DNA of 64,000 bases from Aquisalinus flavus (GTDB lineage Bacteria; Pseudomonadota; Alphaproteobacteria; Caulobacterales; Parvularculaceae), in NCBI RefSeq assembly GCF_022559625.1, contig NZ_CP042288.1, positions 62,001-126,000 of the forward strand, read 5' to 3'. A program made the position numbers and the translations under genes. Under the pieces are notes generated by a model. It saw only the letters and a list, made by a program, of their open reading frames with translations, was not told the DNA's origin and searched no databases. Below, in pieces: positions 8,668-18,280 of the stretch; the stretch's first letter is position 1; each line of letters starts with the position of its first letter.

Positions 8668-9170
8668 TAAATGATCTTTCTGATTGGCGCGCGCGATTGC
8701 GCCGGCGCCTTGAATAGAGTTGGGATTGGGTTGATCGTGCCCATGCCGGACCAAAAAAATGGCGCGCATGGCGACGGGTTCGTGTTGAACGACCCGCGTG
8801 AAATAAGGGTGCGTAGGGGGGTTCGTCCGAAGAGGAGGCCCGGTTACCGGCTGTCTCACCGGCAGCGCTTCACGCTGGCTCACCTCATGCGCGGCCCCCG
8901 GGCTGCGCTGACGATAGGGACGACATGAACGCTTTTCGCTTGAATGTCAATGACTTTCGGTCACGGGTGGAATATTTCCGGTCAGGCTGGTGATCGTGCC
9001 GGAGCGGACGTCGCCGTCGTCGCCATTCTGCTGCTGCCCGCGCCGGACGCAGGAAACGGATAGCGTCGTAGAGTGGCCGCGCCGGGACTGCACAACCCAT
9101 TGGCCTTTCGGTGCCAATTGCCCTAGGTCTTTAGGGAACCAAAACGCATTCAAAAGCAGGCAGTTAGATC
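8668..9170. other. Divergent intergenic region without a convincing gene
   Basis: About 500 bases separate rhlE (minus) from ETF-QO (plus). Open frames of 60-85 codons exist on both strands but have no Shine-Dalgarno, no family resemblance and mutually overlap. A small hairpin CCCTA-GGTCTT-TAGGG lies at 9121-9136, 35 bases before the ETF-QO start. Both promoters must be here; I could not assign them. Confidence 0.4.
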
Positions 9171-10844
9171 ATGACTGAAGAGACTATCGAACGCGAAAGC
9201 ATGGAATTTGACGTGGTGATCGTCGGTGCGGGGCCTGCGGGTCTGTGCGCGGCGATCCGCCTCAAGCAGTTGGACGAGCGGAACGGCACCGAGACGAGTG
9301 TCGTCGTCGTCGAAAAGGGCTCCGAGGTCGGGGCGCATATCCTGTCCGGCGCGGTGGTCGACCCGAAGGCGCTGGACGAGCTGATCCCGGACTGGAAGGA
9401 GCAGGGCTGCCCGCTCGAAACCGAAGTGACCGAGGAGAGCTTCCTGATCATGGGGCCGGCCGGCTCGCTGCCGCTGCCGGTCTTCGCCATGCCGTCCATG
9501 GTCAAGAACCATGGCTGCTATATCGCCTCCATGGGCAATGTCTGCCGCTGGCTGGCCGAGAAGGCCGAGGGCATGGGCGTCGAGATCTATCCGATGATGG
9601 CCGCCTCGAAATATCTCAAGCGCGAGGACGGCTCCGTCTCCGGCGTCATCGTCGGCGAGGTCGGCATCGGCAAGGATGGCGAGAAGAAAGCCTCCTACGA
9701 GCCCGGCATGGAACTGCACGGCAAATATGTGTTCCTCGGCGAAGGCGTGCGCGGCTCGCTGTCCAAGGACATCATCGCCGAGTTCGGGCTCGACACTGAA
9801 AGCGACCCGCAGAAATACGGGATCGGCCTGAAAGAGCTGTGGAAGGTGCCGGACGGGAATTTCCGCCCGGGTTTCGTGCAGCACACGTTCGGCTGGCCGC
9901 TCGACAATGACACCGGCGGTGGCTCGTGGTGCTATCATTTCGGCGACAATTACGTCTCGATCGGCTTTGTCGTCCATCTGAATTACAAGAATCCCTATCT
10001 TTCTCCGTATCAGGAGTTCCAGCGCTTCAAGACCCACCCGGACATTGCGAAAATGCTGGAGGGCGGCGAGCGTGTCGCCTATGGCTCGCGCGCGATCACC
10101 GAGGGCGGGTTCCAGTCGATCCCGAAACTGACCTTCCCCGGCGGCGTGCTGATTGGCTGCTCGGCCGGGTTCGTCAACGTGCCGCGGATCAAGGGCAATC
10201 ATAACGCGATGAAGACCGGCATGCTGGCGGCCGAGGCGGCGTGGGACGCGCTGCAGGGCGGTCGGTCCGGCGACGAGCTGGAGGCCTATTCGGAAAAATT
10301 TTACGCCAGCTGGGTCTATGACGAGCTGAAAAAGGTCCGCAACGCCAAGCCGCTCTGGACGAAATATGGCACGCTGCTCGGCGGCATCGCCCTGACCGGT
10401 GCCGATCTGTGGCTGAACCAGCTGACCGGCGGCTGGTCGCCCTTCGGCACGATGCGTCACGACAAGACCGATGCCGCCGCGACCGAACCGGCGAGCAGGC
10501 ACAAGCCGATCGCCTATCCAAAACCCGACGGCACGCTGACCTTCGACCGGCTGACCAATGTCGCCTTCTCCTTCACCAATCACGAGGAAGACCAGCCGGC
10601 GCATCTGAAGCTGCTCGACCCGTCGGTGCCGGTCGATGTCAACCTGCCGACCTATGCCGGGCCGTCCCAGCGTTATTGCCCGGCGGGGGTCTATGAATTC
10701 GTCGAGGAGGGCGGGCAGACGAAGTTCCAGATCAATGCCCAGAACTGCGTCCACTGCAAGACTTGCGATATCAAGGATCCGACCCAGAACATCAAATGGA
10801 CGGTGCCCGAGGGCGGCGGCGGGCCGAACTATCCGAACATGTAA
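9171..10844 (+). CDS. Electron transfer flavoprotein-ubiquinone oxidoreductase (ETF-QO)
   Basis: 557-residue FAD/4Fe-4S membrane-bound enzyme that takes electrons from ETF and reduces ubiquinone. The N-terminal Rossmann motif VIVGAGPAGLCAAIRL is at about residues 13-28. Mid-protein stretches GEGVRGSLSKDI, GGSWCYHF and GCSAGFVNVPRIKG are family-typical. The C-terminal ferredoxin-like part has YCPAGVYEF and NCVHCKTCDIKDP, supplying the four cluster cysteines, and the protein ends GGGGPNYPNM as in mitochondrial and alphaproteobacterial homologues. Its electron donors, etfA and etfB, are far away at 59-60.7 kb. It is monocistronic by spacing. Confidence 0.96.
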   Translation: MTEETIERESMEFDVVIVGAGPAGLCAAIRLKQLDERNGTETSVVVVEKGSEVGAHILSGAVVDPKALDELIPDWKEQGCPLETEVTEESFLIMGPAGSLPLPVFAMPSMVKNHGCYIASMGNVCRWLAEKAEGMGVEIYPMMAASKYLKREDGSVSGVIVGEVGIGKDGEKKASYEPGMELHGKYVFLGEGVRGSLSKDIIAEFGLDTESDPQKYGIGLKELWKVPDGNFRPGFVQHTFGWPLDNDTGGGSWCYHFGDNYVSIGFVVHLNYKNPYLSPYQEFQRFKTHPDIAKMLEGGERVAYGSRAITEGGFQSIPKLTFPGGVLIGCSAGFVNVPRIKGNHNAMKTGMLAAEAAWDALQGGRSGDELEAYSEKFYASWVYDELKKVRNAKPLWTKYGTLLGGIALTGADLWLNQLTGGWSPFGTMRHDKTDAAATEPASRHKPIAYPKPDGTLTFDRLTNVAFSFTNHEEDQPAHLKLLDPSVPVDVNLPTYAGPSQRYCPAGVYEFVEEGGQTKFQINAQNCVHCKTCDIKDPTQNIKWTVPEGGGGPNYPNM

Positions 10845-11074
10845 GGGCCTGGAAGGCCCATCGCCGGGATTTCGCGCCGGTTCCGGTCGCCATATGCGCG
10901 GGAAAGAATAAATTTCCGCCATGATTTCTTCACGGCTGGCGTTTACGGGTGATCATTGCCATTGTGCCGTCTCCGGTCGCGGATGGCTTGCGCCCCGCCG
11001 GGGCGTCTGTTGTTATGCTGCCGGAAGTGCGGGTGGCGTGTCTGCCCGTTTGGCCGCCACATGAGGAAAAGCTC

Positions 11075-13012
11075 TTGATAGTCCTGCGTAAACCGATCCT
11101 TCTTCTCACATTTGCGGCCTCGCTGCTGGGTCTTGGTGCCTGCGCCACGCCCGGCGGATCGCAGGGCTATGTCGTCCGGGACCTGCAGGAAGAAACGGTT
11201 GTCGGTGACTATCTGAAGGCCCGCTTCGCGGCGAACCAGCAACAGCTTGATATTGCTGCCGATGCCTATGCCCGGGCGTCGGAGGCGGCACCCCAGGATG
11301 CCCTGCTGCTGCGCCATGCCTTTTTTTACGAGCTTGCCGCCGGCAATGTCGGCGCCGCTGCCGATCTTGCCCGGCAGCTCAACCAGCCGGAATTCCGGAC
11401 CCCAGAATCCGGTCAGGACGATGGCGGGGAGGCGATGCGCCAGGCAATGGCCGCTGCCAGGGCGCAGCAGAGCCTGTCCCTGCCGATCCTGACCGTAGCG
11501 GCCGACCAGATGGCCGACGGCGATTATGATGACGCGCTGGAAACGCTCGATGCCGAAACGGAGTCGTCCTACGTCCAGTCGATCAGCTATCTGATGCGCG
11601 CCTGGGCCCTGTATGAGACGGACGGCGCCGATGCCGGCCTTGCCATGCTGGACAACACGCAGGCACAGTCCTTCTCCGGCTTCACCCCGCTGCACAAGGC
11701 GCTGATGCTGGAGGCCGCCGGCCGCCGTAGCGAGGCGCGCGAGGCCTATGCCGCCGCGATGCAGGCCTATCCCGCCGAGCAGACCCGCATCGCCCAGGCC
11801 TATTTCCTCGAGCGCACCGGCAGCAGGGATGAGGCGCTCGCGCTGTATCGCGGCATGGTCGACGAGAGCGGCGTTCTGGTGCGCACCGGCCGCCTTGGCC
11901 TGATCCGGCTCGGCGAGCCGCTGGCCGGCGAAAGCGACATCATGATCCGCGAGGCCAGGCGATTCCGTGTGCGTCCTTTCGTGAGGTCCGGCGCTGACGG
12001 GGCAGGGCTCGCGCTCTATCATTTCGCCTGGGCGACCTATCGCCAGGCGCTGAGCGAACAGGCCGCCGCCTATCGCGCCGGGTTCACGAATCTGACCCTG
12101 CTGCTCAACACGCCGCTCGCCTTTGCCCAGCTGTCTGCTCATCTCAACGACGATTTCGATGCGGTCAATTACCTGATCGGCGGGATCTATAACTCCTATG
12201 AGATGTATGAGGAGGCGGCCCGCCTGTTCGGCGAAGTCTCCTTCAACGATTCTTTCTACGAATACGCCATGGCGGACCGGGCCAGTGCCTTGGTCGAGAT
12301 GGAGAAAACCGGCCAGGCCCTCGAACTGTTGCAGGGCTATGTTGCGCGCGATGCCTATGCCGTATCCACGGCCCTGCGCCTTGCCGGGCTTTTATCCGAC
12401 GACGGACAATATCAGGCAGCAGAGCAGACCCTGACCGGTGCCATCGACCGCATCGAGCAGCGGCCGGAAGACGAGCGCGGCAACGATCTGTGGCGTTATT
12501 ATTTCTCCCGCGGCGTGCTTTTCGCCGACATGGATCGCTGGGGTGAGGCCGAGGCCGATCTCGTGACGGCGAGGGAGCTGTCGGACGATGAACCCTATGT
12601 GCTGAACTATCTCGGCTACACCTGGGTCGAGCGTGGCGAGAACCTGGCAGAGGCTTTCGCCATGATCGAGGCCGCCTTGCGCCAGGAGCCCAATTCAGGC
12701 GCGATCACCGACAGTCTTGGCTGGGCCCATTACCAGCTTGGCGAGTTCGACGAGGCGATCGAGTATCTCGAGCGGGCCGTGGCGCTGGAGCCTGCCGACC
12801 CCGTCATCACCGACCATCTCGGCGATGCCTATTGGCAGGTCGGGCGCCGCAATGAGGCGCGGTATGAGTGGCGCCGGGCGCTGAGCTATGATCCCGATGG
12901 TGAGCTGCGCGCCGCCATCGAGCGCAAGCTTGCCAAGGGCGAGCTCATCACGGCGGAAACCTCTGCCGAGGGGCCATCCGACATCGCGGCCGAGCCGTCG
13001 CAAACACCCTGA
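11075..13012 (+). CDS. TPR-repeat outer-membrane lipoprotein
   Basis: About 645 residues. Start placed at TTG 11075 (AGGA 7 bases upstream) because a lipoprotein signal follows at once: IVLRKPILLLTFAASLLGLGAC with Cys about residue 22. In-frame GTG 10949 and ATG 11015 are possible but lack a signal function. The rest is helical repeat: an Ala/Glu-rich superhelix with clear TPRs toward the end, for example the RWGEAEADLVTARELSDD unit and GEFDEAIEYLERAVALEP near residues 565-585. It precedes ispE by 15 bases with the same direction, giving a likely operon with ispE and the glycosyltransferase. A role as an envelope scaffold is inferred; no enzyme domain is seen. Confidence 0.85.
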   Translation: MIVLRKPILLLTFAASLLGLGACATPGGSQGYVVRDLQEETVVGDYLKARFAANQQQLDIAADAYARASEAAPQDALLLRHAFFYELAAGNVGAAADLARQLNQPEFRTPESGQDDGGEAMRQAMAAARAQQSLSLPILTVAADQMADGDYDDALETLDAETESSYVQSISYLMRAWALYETDGADAGLAMLDNTQAQSFSGFTPLHKALMLEAAGRRSEAREAYAAAMQAYPAEQTRIAQAYFLERTGSRDEALALYRGMVDESGVLVRTGRLGLIRLGEPLAGESDIMIREARRFRVRPFVRSGADGAGLALYHFAWATYRQALSEQAAAYRAGFTNLTLLLNTPLAFAQLSAHLNDDFDAVNYLIGGIYNSYEMYEEAARLFGEVSFNDSFYEYAMADRASALVEMEKTGQALELLQGYVARDAYAVSTALRLAGLLSDDGQYQAAEQTLTGAIDRIEQRPEDERGNDLWRYYFSRGVLFADMDRWGEAEADLVTARELSDDEPYVLNYLGYTWVERGENLAEAFAMIEAALRQEPNSGAITDSLGWAHYQLGEFDEAIEYLERAVALEPADPVITDHLGDAYWQVGRRNEARYEWRRALSYDPDGELRAAIERKLAKGELITAETSAEGPSDIAAEPSQTP

Positions 13013-13027
13013 AGGAGCGCCTGCCTG

Positions 13028-13948
13028 ATGGCCGAGCTGCTGGCGCGCGCCAAAGTCAATCTCTGCCTCCATGTCGGCGCCACCCGCCCCGACGGCCTGC
13101 ATGATATTTTCTCTCTCGCGGTCTTCCCGATGACCGGTGACCGGCTGGCCGCCGGCCCGGCCGACGACCTGACCCTGACCATTGATGGCCCTTTTGCCGG
13201 GGCGCTTGCCGGTCTCGCGCCCGGCAGCAACCTGGTATTGCGCGCGGCGCGGCTATTGGCGGGCGAGCCGGGCGGCGCGGGTAAGGGGGCGGAGCTGCGG
13301 CTGACGAAAAACCTGCCGCCCGCTTCGGGTATTGGCGGGGGCACCGCCGATGCTGCCGCGGCCATGGTCCTGTTGCGCGATCTCTGGGGGCTGAGAACCA
13401 GTGACCAGCGGCTGATGGCGCTTTCCTTTCTGATCGGTGCCGACGGCCCGCTATGCCTTGCGCCGCATCTGTTCGGCAAGCGCGGCGGCGGCCTGTTCAG
13501 CGCGATCGCCACCGGTGCCGGGGAGCATGTCCGCGCGGGCCCGCTGATGCCGCCATTCTGGATGCTGCTGGTCAATCCCGGGCAGGGGGTTTCGACCGCG
13601 GCGATCTTCCGTCTCTTCGATGCCGATGCCCCTGCCGGACCGACCGACCGGATGGCTTTCCGGCCGGCCTATGCCAGCCTGCAGGACCTTGGCGCAACAC
13701 TTGCACTGACGCGGAATGATCTGTCAGCACCGGCAATCAGTCTTTGCCCGGCGATCAGGGACGTACTATCTTTTCTGGAGCGCCAGCCGGGCTGCGGTTT
13801 CTCGCGTATGTCCGGCAGTGGCGCGACGTGTTTTGGTCTGTTCAACAGTCAGCAGGCGGCCCTGAAGGCAGGCAACGCCGCCCGCGGTCGCGGGTGGTGG
13901 GCAGAAAGTGCGGCGGCGGTGTCGGCGGAGGCCGGCCCTGTCGCCTGA
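13028..13948 (+). CDS. ispE: 4-diphosphocytidyl-2-C-methyl-D-erythritol kinase
   Basis: 306-residue GHMP-family kinase of the non-mevalonate isoprenoid pathway, phosphorylating CDP-methylerythritol at the 2-hydroxyl. Seen: AKVNLCLHVGATRPDGLHDI at residues 8-27 (usual AKxNLxLxVxxxRxDGYH), the ATP loop LPPASGIGGGTADAAAAM around residues 98-115, and the C-terminal MSGSGATCFGLF glycine motif around residues 260-271. The second substrate-side motif reads GADGPLCL where GADVPFC is common. AAGGAG lies 10 bases before ATG. Its position after a TPR lipoprotein gene is one I recall from other Alphaproteobacteria. Confidence 0.93.
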   Translation: MAELLARAKVNLCLHVGATRPDGLHDIFSLAVFPMTGDRLAAGPADDLTLTIDGPFAGALAGLAPGSNLVLRAARLLAGEPGGAGKGAELRLTKNLPPASGIGGGTADAAAAMVLLRDLWGLRTSDQRLMALSFLIGADGPLCLAPHLFGKRGGGLFSAIATGAGEHVRAGPLMPPFWMLLVNPGQGVSTAAIFRLFDADAPAGPTDRMAFRPAYASLQDLGATLALTRNDLSAPAISLCPAIRDVLSFLERQPGCGFSRMSGSGATCFGLFNSQQAALKAGNAARGRGWWAESAAAVSAEAGPVA

Positions 13949-13972
13949 AGACTTAAAGAGTGAAAAGGGCTT

Positions 13973-15091
13973 ATGTTCAGTTCCGCCTCAATCCTCTATT
14001 TCGTGTTGATCGGCCTCGGCCTGTCGGGAGCTTTCCTGTGCACGGCGCTGTGCCGCACGTTCATTTCCCTGTCCTTCCTGCCGAACCACGAAGATGAGCG
14101 CACCAGCCATCGCGGCACGGTGTCGAGGGCTGGCGGCATTGCCATCCATGTCTCCTTCATTGTCGCAGCCCTGCTCGGCCTGTGGCTCAGCCGCGTCGGG
14201 GTCGGCAGTGACTATGGCGTGCTCGTGGTGATGACGGGGGCCATGGCGCTGATCGGACTGATCGACGATGCCGCCACCATCTCGCCGGGCATGAAGTTCA
14301 TCGGCCAGATCGTCCTGTCGGTCGCCTTCGTCCTGCTCACCGGACCGATCGAGACCATGCCGCTGCCGGTCCTCGGCACCACCGATCTCGGTATCATGGG
14401 CTATGCCGTGGCGATCCTCTGGGTTGCAGCTTTCGTCAACGTCTACAATTTCATGGATGGGCTCAACGGCATGGCCGCGGGCACGGCGTTGATCGCGCTG
14501 ATCGTGCTGTGCCTTGTCGGCGCGTTCGGCGGCAACCTGCCGCTGTTCCTCGTCAGCCTGATGATGGTGATGAGCCTGTTTGCCTTTTTCATCATCAATT
14601 TCCCTGCAGGCAACATTTTCATGGGCGATGCCGGATCGCTGGGGACGGGCTTTTTCATCGCCGGGCTGGCCCTGCTGGCGGCGCAGCCATCGACGGGCGG
14701 GGCGAGCTTCCCGGTGACGCTGGTGCCGATGATCTTCCTGCCCTTCATTCTCGATGTGTCGATCACGCTGATCCGCCGCGTTCTGACCGGCCGGCGGTTT
14801 TATCGTGCGCACCGCGAACACTACTACCAGCGCCTCAACCAGGCTGGCTGGTCTCATGCCAATGTCACACGCCTGTTCATGGTCGCTGCGATCTTCAGCG
14901 CGGCTGCGGGCTGGCTCATCACGCAGATTCCGGGCCCGATGGAATGGATGGGCGCGCTTGCCCTTGCCCTCGTGCTGATCGTTTCTGCACGGATCATCCG
15001 CGTCCGCGCGTGGCGCGGGCAGCGGCGTGCGCAGGAGGAGGAAAGTCCCGCCGCCAGCGAGCGGCAAGAGGCCCCGGCAAGCGCAGAATAG
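13973..15091 (+). CDS. Undecaprenyl-phosphate GlcNAc-1-phosphate transferase-like (WecA/MraY superfamily)
   Basis: 372-residue polytopic membrane enzyme transferring a sugar-1-phosphate from a UDP-sugar to undecaprenyl phosphate, the first step of a surface glycan. About ten hydrophobic segments are evident. Catalytic landmarks are IDDAATISPGMKF (Asp pair, about residues 98-110), NVYNFMDGLNGMAAG (DGLNG), NIFMGDAGSLGTGF and the cytosolic HREHYYQRLNQAGWSH loop that separates WecA-like members from MraY. A charged C-terminal tail RAQEEESPAAS follows the last helix. It stands 24 bases after ispE. Glycan type cannot be read, as no other glycosyltransferase is in the window. Confidence 0.9.
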   Translation: MFSSASILYFVLIGLGLSGAFLCTALCRTFISLSFLPNHEDERTSHRGTVSRAGGIAIHVSFIVAALLGLWLSRVGVGSDYGVLVVMTGAMALIGLIDDAATISPGMKFIGQIVLSVAFVLLTGPIETMPLPVLGTTDLGIMGYAVAILWVAAFVNVYNFMDGLNGMAAGTALIALIVLCLVGAFGGNLPLFLVSLMMVMSLFAFFIINFPAGNIFMGDAGSLGTGFFIAGLALLAAQPSTGGASFPVTLVPMIFLPFILDVSITLIRRVLTGRRFYRAHREHYYQRLNQAGWSHANVTRLFMVAAIFSAAAGWLITQIPGPMEWMGALALALVLIVSARIIRVRAWRGQRRAQEEESPAASERQEAPASAE

Positions 15092-15137
15092 GGATCCGGC
15101 GCGGAACAGGCGTCCGCTGCCGGTCGGTTAGCCCAAG

Positions 15138-16160
15138 TCAGGAATTGCGGGCGACCGACAGGTCGACGAGATCGGCGAGGGCCGAGGTGTAGTTCGAGCG
15201 CGGCAGCGTACGCAGGCTGGCAAGGGCTGCGTCGGCGAACTCTCTGGCGCAATCGAGCGTACGCGGAATGATATTGTCGCGCTGCATCAGGTCGAGGGCC
15301 CGCGGCAGGTCGCTGTCCTTCTGATCGACATCGGCGATGGTGCGCTGCCAGAAGGCGCGCTCCTCGTCATTGCGGGCGGCCGAGATCGCGTGGACCACGG
15401 GCAGGGTCATCTTGCCTTCGCGGAAATCGTCGCCGACGGACTTGCCGAGATCGGTCTGCGACCCGGCATAATCGAGGGCGTCATCGACCAGCTGATAGGC
15501 GATGCCGAAATTGAGGCCGTATTCGTAGAAGGCCTTTTCCTCTGTCTCGCTCGCCCCGGCGATGACGGCGCCGGCCTGCGTCGCGGCGGCGAACAGGGCG
15601 GCGGTCTTGGCCTTGACCACGTCGAGATACATCTCGAAGGTCGCGGCGGTATTCTTTTGCGTTGCCAGTTGCAGCACTTCGCCCTCGGCAATGGTGCAGG
15701 AGGCAGCGGAGAGAATGTCGAGAACCTTGAGCGAGCCGGTCTTCACCATCAGTTCGAAGGAGCGCGAGAACAGGAAGTCGCCAACGAGCACGCTCTCCTT
15801 GTTGCCCCAGATGATGTTGGCCGTCTCCAGCCCGCGGCGCAGGGCGCTTTCATCGACGACATCGTCATGCAGCAGCGTCGCGCCGTGGATCAGTTCGACG
15901 GCGGCGGCGAGGTTGATATGCTGGCGGCCGTCATAGCCGAAGGACCGGGCGGCGGCGATGGTCAGCACGGGGCGCAGGCGCTTGCCGCCGGCATTGATCA
16001 GGTGGCCGGCGACTTCCGGGATCATCTTTACCGACGACTGCATATGATCGAGGATCGTGCCATTGACGGCTTCCAGGTCGTCAGCCGTGAGGGCGCGCAA
16101 TTCAAGAACCGCGTTCTTGAAGCTGCGTTGCCGTTCCAATGTCTTCGCCGGATTGCCCAC
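15138..16160 (-). CDS. Long-chain polyprenyl diphosphate synthase (quinone side chain)
   Basis: 340 residues from GTG 16160, preferred because AGGAG lies 6-7 bases upstream; a TTG at 16190 extends the frame by ten codons without a ribosome site. The enzyme condenses isopentenyl diphosphate units to make the ubiquinone tail. First Asp-rich motif LLHDDVVDESALRRG at about residues 96-110, preceded by GGKRLRP; second LVDDALDYAG at about 224-233. The residues two positions before the first motif are small side chains consistent with long-chain product, probably octa- to decaprenyl. It is convergent with the GT4 gene. It supplies the quinone that ETF-QO reduces. Confidence 0.92.
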   Translation of the reverse strand: MGNPAKTLERQRSFKNAVLELRALTADDLEAVNGTILDHMQSSVKMIPEVAGHLINAGGKRLRPVLTIAAARSFGYDGRQHINLAAAVELIHGATLLHDDVVDESALRRGLETANIIWGNKESVLVGDFLFSRSFELMVKTGSLKVLDILSAASCTIAEGEVLQLATQKNTAATFEMYLDVVKAKTAALFAAATQAGAVIAGASETEEKAFYEYGLNFGIAYQLVDDALDYAGSQTDLGKSVGDDFREGKMTLPVVHAISAARNDEERAFWQRTIADVDQKDSDLPRALDLMQRDNIIPRTLDCAREFADAALASLRTLPRSNYTSALADLVDLSVARNS

Positions 16161-16337
16161 GCGGCGCTCCTGTCTGCTTGCCTGATACAAATAGTCCCCG
16201 ATCCCCGGCCAACAATGGTCGCGGCGTCAGGATCGGTCAAGCGTGTCATAATGGCTTCACAGGCGCCATGCCAGCGTTAATCGACTGTTTTCAGAAGCTT
16301 ACTTGAACAGGGCCCCGACGCCGCATACATCCCCGTG

Positions 16338-17210
16338 ATGAGCAAACTTACCGAACTGCCGAAAAAGCTGTGGCAGGCGACCCCCTGGGGCGGGCCGCCG
16401 AAACCCACCGTCACCCATCTCGACCTGAGCGGCGTCATCGCCACCTCCGGCAGGACGGGGAAAAACCTCAACCTTCGCCGCCTCGAAAAAGCGCTGGATG
16501 ACGCGTTCAAGCCGTCCGGCCTCAAGGCGGTGGCGATCAGCGTCAACTCGCCCGGCGGCTCGCCGGTGCAGTCGCGCCTGATCCATGACCGCATCCGCAC
16601 GCTGGCGGCCGAGAAGGACGTGCCGGTGCTGACCTTCGTGGAGGATGTCGGTGCCTCCGGCGGCTATATCCTGTCGATTGCGGGCGACGAGATCTATGCC
16701 GACCCCAGCTCCGTCATCGGCTCCATCGGCGTGATTTCCGGCGGGTTCGGTTTCCCCGAAGCGCTCTCCAAGCTCGGCGTCGAGCGGCGGATCTATACCG
16801 CCGGATCGAACAAGAGCCAGCTCGACCCGTTCAAGCCGGAAGACCCGCAGGATATCGAACGGCTGAAAGTGCTCCTCGATGAGTTGCACGCCATCTTCAT
16901 CGGCCTCGTCAGGGAACGCCGTCACGGCAAGCTGTCTGATAATGACGAGATCTTCTCCGGCCAGTTCTGGGCCGCCGGCAGAGCGAAAGAGCTCGGCCTG
17001 ATCGACGCGATCGGCGAGGTGCGCACCGTGCTGAAAGAGAAATTCGGCAAGGACGTGAAGATCAAGCGGATCGAGACCGACAAGAAGAGCCTGTTGCAGA
17101 CGATCATGTCGCGCGGCGGCATGGCGTCGCCATCTCTGTCGCTCGTCGATCCGGACCAGCTGGTCGATACGCTGGAAGAGAAATCCCTCTGGGGCCGTTA
17201 CGGGCGCTAG
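16338..17210 (+). CDS. S49 family serine peptidase (SppA/SohB-like)
   Basis: 290 residues. The catalytic Ser-Lys dyad is visible as S107 in DVGASGGYILS and K159 in AGSNKSQLDPF. An oxyanion-type SVNSPGGSPVQS segment lies at 69-79 and GSIGVISGGFG at 128-138. No signal peptide or membrane helix is seen, so this is the short soluble form compared with E. coli SppA. It would degrade cleaved signal peptides or misfolded membrane fragments by analogy. A GTG immediately precedes the ATG at 16335; neither has a good Shine-Dalgarno. The gene is divergent from the polyprenyl synthase. Confidence 0.9.
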   Translation: MSKLTELPKKLWQATPWGGPPKPTVTHLDLSGVIATSGRTGKNLNLRRLEKALDDAFKPSGLKAVAISVNSPGGSPVQSRLIHDRIRTLAAEKDVPVLTFVEDVGASGGYILSIAGDEIYADPSSVIGSIGVISGGFGFPEALSKLGVERRIYTAGSNKSQLDPFKPEDPQDIERLKVLLDELHAIFIGLVRERRHGKLSDNDEIFSGQFWAAGRAKELGLIDAIGEVRTVLKEKFGKDVKIKRIETDKKSLLQTIMSRGGMASPSLSLVDPDQLVDTLEEKSLWGRYGR

Positions 17211-17213
17211 GGG

Positions 17214-17507
17214 CTACAAGCCGCCGATCAGCGAGCGCAGATAGGCAACATGGTCCTCGAAGGCGCGCTTGCCGGTGTCGGTCAGCGTCGCCCGCGTGCG
17301 TGGCCTGTTATTGTGGAAATCCTTTTCCACGGTGATGTATCCGGCGTCGGCGAGGGTGCCGATATGGCGCCCGAGATTGCCATCGGTTGCGCCGGTCAGC
17401 CGCTTCAGCCGGGTGAATTCCAGCGGCGTGCCCTGACCGGCCTCATGCAGGGCGGTCAGGATCTTCAGCCGCAGGGTCTGGTGGACAATTTCGTTCGCTT
17501 CGCTCAT
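17214..17507 (-). CDS. Winged-helix transcriptional regulator, 97 aa
   Basis: Compact one-domain regulator with the sequence order of MarR/HTH_34-type proteins: helix IVHQTLRLKILTALHE, recognition region LKRLTGATDGNLGRHIGTL (about residues 35-53), then a wing GYITVEKDFHNNRPRTRATLT. Position 17507 is chosen as ATG since GAGG lies 5 bases before it. It follows the membrane protein gene after 7 bases in the same direction, a common pairing in which the regulator controls its own operon and the membrane partner modulates it; here that is inference. No effector domain is present. Confidence 0.85.
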   Translation of the reverse strand: MSEANEIVHQTLRLKILTALHEAGQGTPLEFTRLKRLTGATDGNLGRHIGTLADAGYITVEKDFHNNRPRTRATLTDTGKRAFEDHVAYLRSLIGGL

Positions 17508-17514
17508 GTCAGCC

Positions 17515-18099
17515 TCATGAGCGCGACATCCAGTAGCCACCAAGCAGCAGGGCGCCGCCCGCGAACAGGCCCATCCACAGCTCATAGATATCGCGCAGGG
17601 CGACCCAGCCAATGATGGCGGCGGCCCCGACGACGAGACCGAGGGCGCTCATCCGCCAGCCGCTCTGCAGGCCGGCGGTGATATAGGAAATGGCGACAAT
17701 GAGCGAAATTATCGCATTGAGCTGAAGCTGATTCAGGCCGCCGATCATGGCGATTCCCGAAATGCCGGCAATAAGCACGCAAGCGAATACGATGCCGAGA
17801 ACGATCATCCGCCATCCCGGCGTTTCCCGCCCGGTCAAACTCGGTCTCCGGTCGCGCTGGCGCCAGCCGAAAAAGATCGAGGCGATGACGCCAACCAGAA
17901 TGCCGACAGTCCACGCCATGCTGCCCCAGCCATCATCGACATGGCTGACAATGTTGCACACCAGCCAGACGACGCCCCAGATCATCACGATCGGCGCGCT
18001 CGCCCGGTAGAAGGAATAGGCGCGTGACCTTTCCTGTGTCAGTTCGATTTCGCGCAGGGCATCGCGCGCTGCGGTTTGTCCGTCTTCAGTCAAGCGCAT
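17515..18099 (-). CDS. Six-helix integral membrane protein paired with regulator
   Basis: 194 residues, ATG 18099 with GAGGAG 7 bases upstream. A soluble N-terminal amphipathic segment (TEDGQTAARDALREIELTQERSR) is followed by about six hydrophobic helices from residue 35 on, with the loop GWRQRDRRPSLTGRETPGWR between the second and third. I do not recognise a family name. The overlap-like spacing with the downstream winged-helix gene suggests one transcript. Just upstream at 18165-18195 sits an AT-rich stretch with CTCTACAATAGAGAG, a possible operator-like palindrome for the regulator. Confidence 0.8.
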   Translation of the reverse strand: MRLTEDGQTAARDALREIELTQERSRAYSFYRASAPIVMIWGVVWLVCNIVSHVDDGWGSMAWTVGILVGVIASIFFGWRQRDRRPSLTGRETPGWRMIVLGIVFACVLIAGISGIAMIGGLNQLQLNAIISLIVAISYITAGLQSGWRMSALGLVVGAAAIIGWVALRDIYELWMGLFAGGALLLGGYWMSRS

Positions 18100-18170
18100 C
18101 AGTGTCTCCTCATTCTTCAGTCCCGTTGCCCCGTCCCGCGAAAGCGGCACTGTTCCTCGAGGCCATCAAG

Positions 18171-18191
18171 TACACTCTACAATAGAGAGTA
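18171..18191. promoter_or_regulatory. Possible operator: short AT-rich palindrome
   Basis: TACTCTACAATAGAGAGTA is nearly palindromic (ACTCT-ACAAT-AGAGAGT) and lies about 70 bases upstream of the membrane protein/winged-helix operon in a GC-rich background. Autoregulation by the 97-residue regulator would use such a site; this is inference from symmetry and position only. Confidence 0.4.
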
Positions 18192-18280
18192 ATCTCCTTG
18201 AGTCAAGTATGCCCCTTTCCATTCGTTCACTGGCGCAAGGATTGCCATATGGTTATGCTGAAGGTGCAGGAGGAATGCCC

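Noticed and set aside
8947..9153. 68-codon frame upstream of ETF-QO
   Set aside because: No ribosome site, antisense to other frames, no family resemblance.
9150..10922. 590-codon open frame on the minus strand
   Set aside because: Entirely antisense to ETF-QO, without homology; typical of high-GC shadow frames.
13988..15067. 359-codon minus-strand frame opposite the GT4 gene
   Set aside because: Asp/His/Gln-rich antisense frame without a recognisable family.
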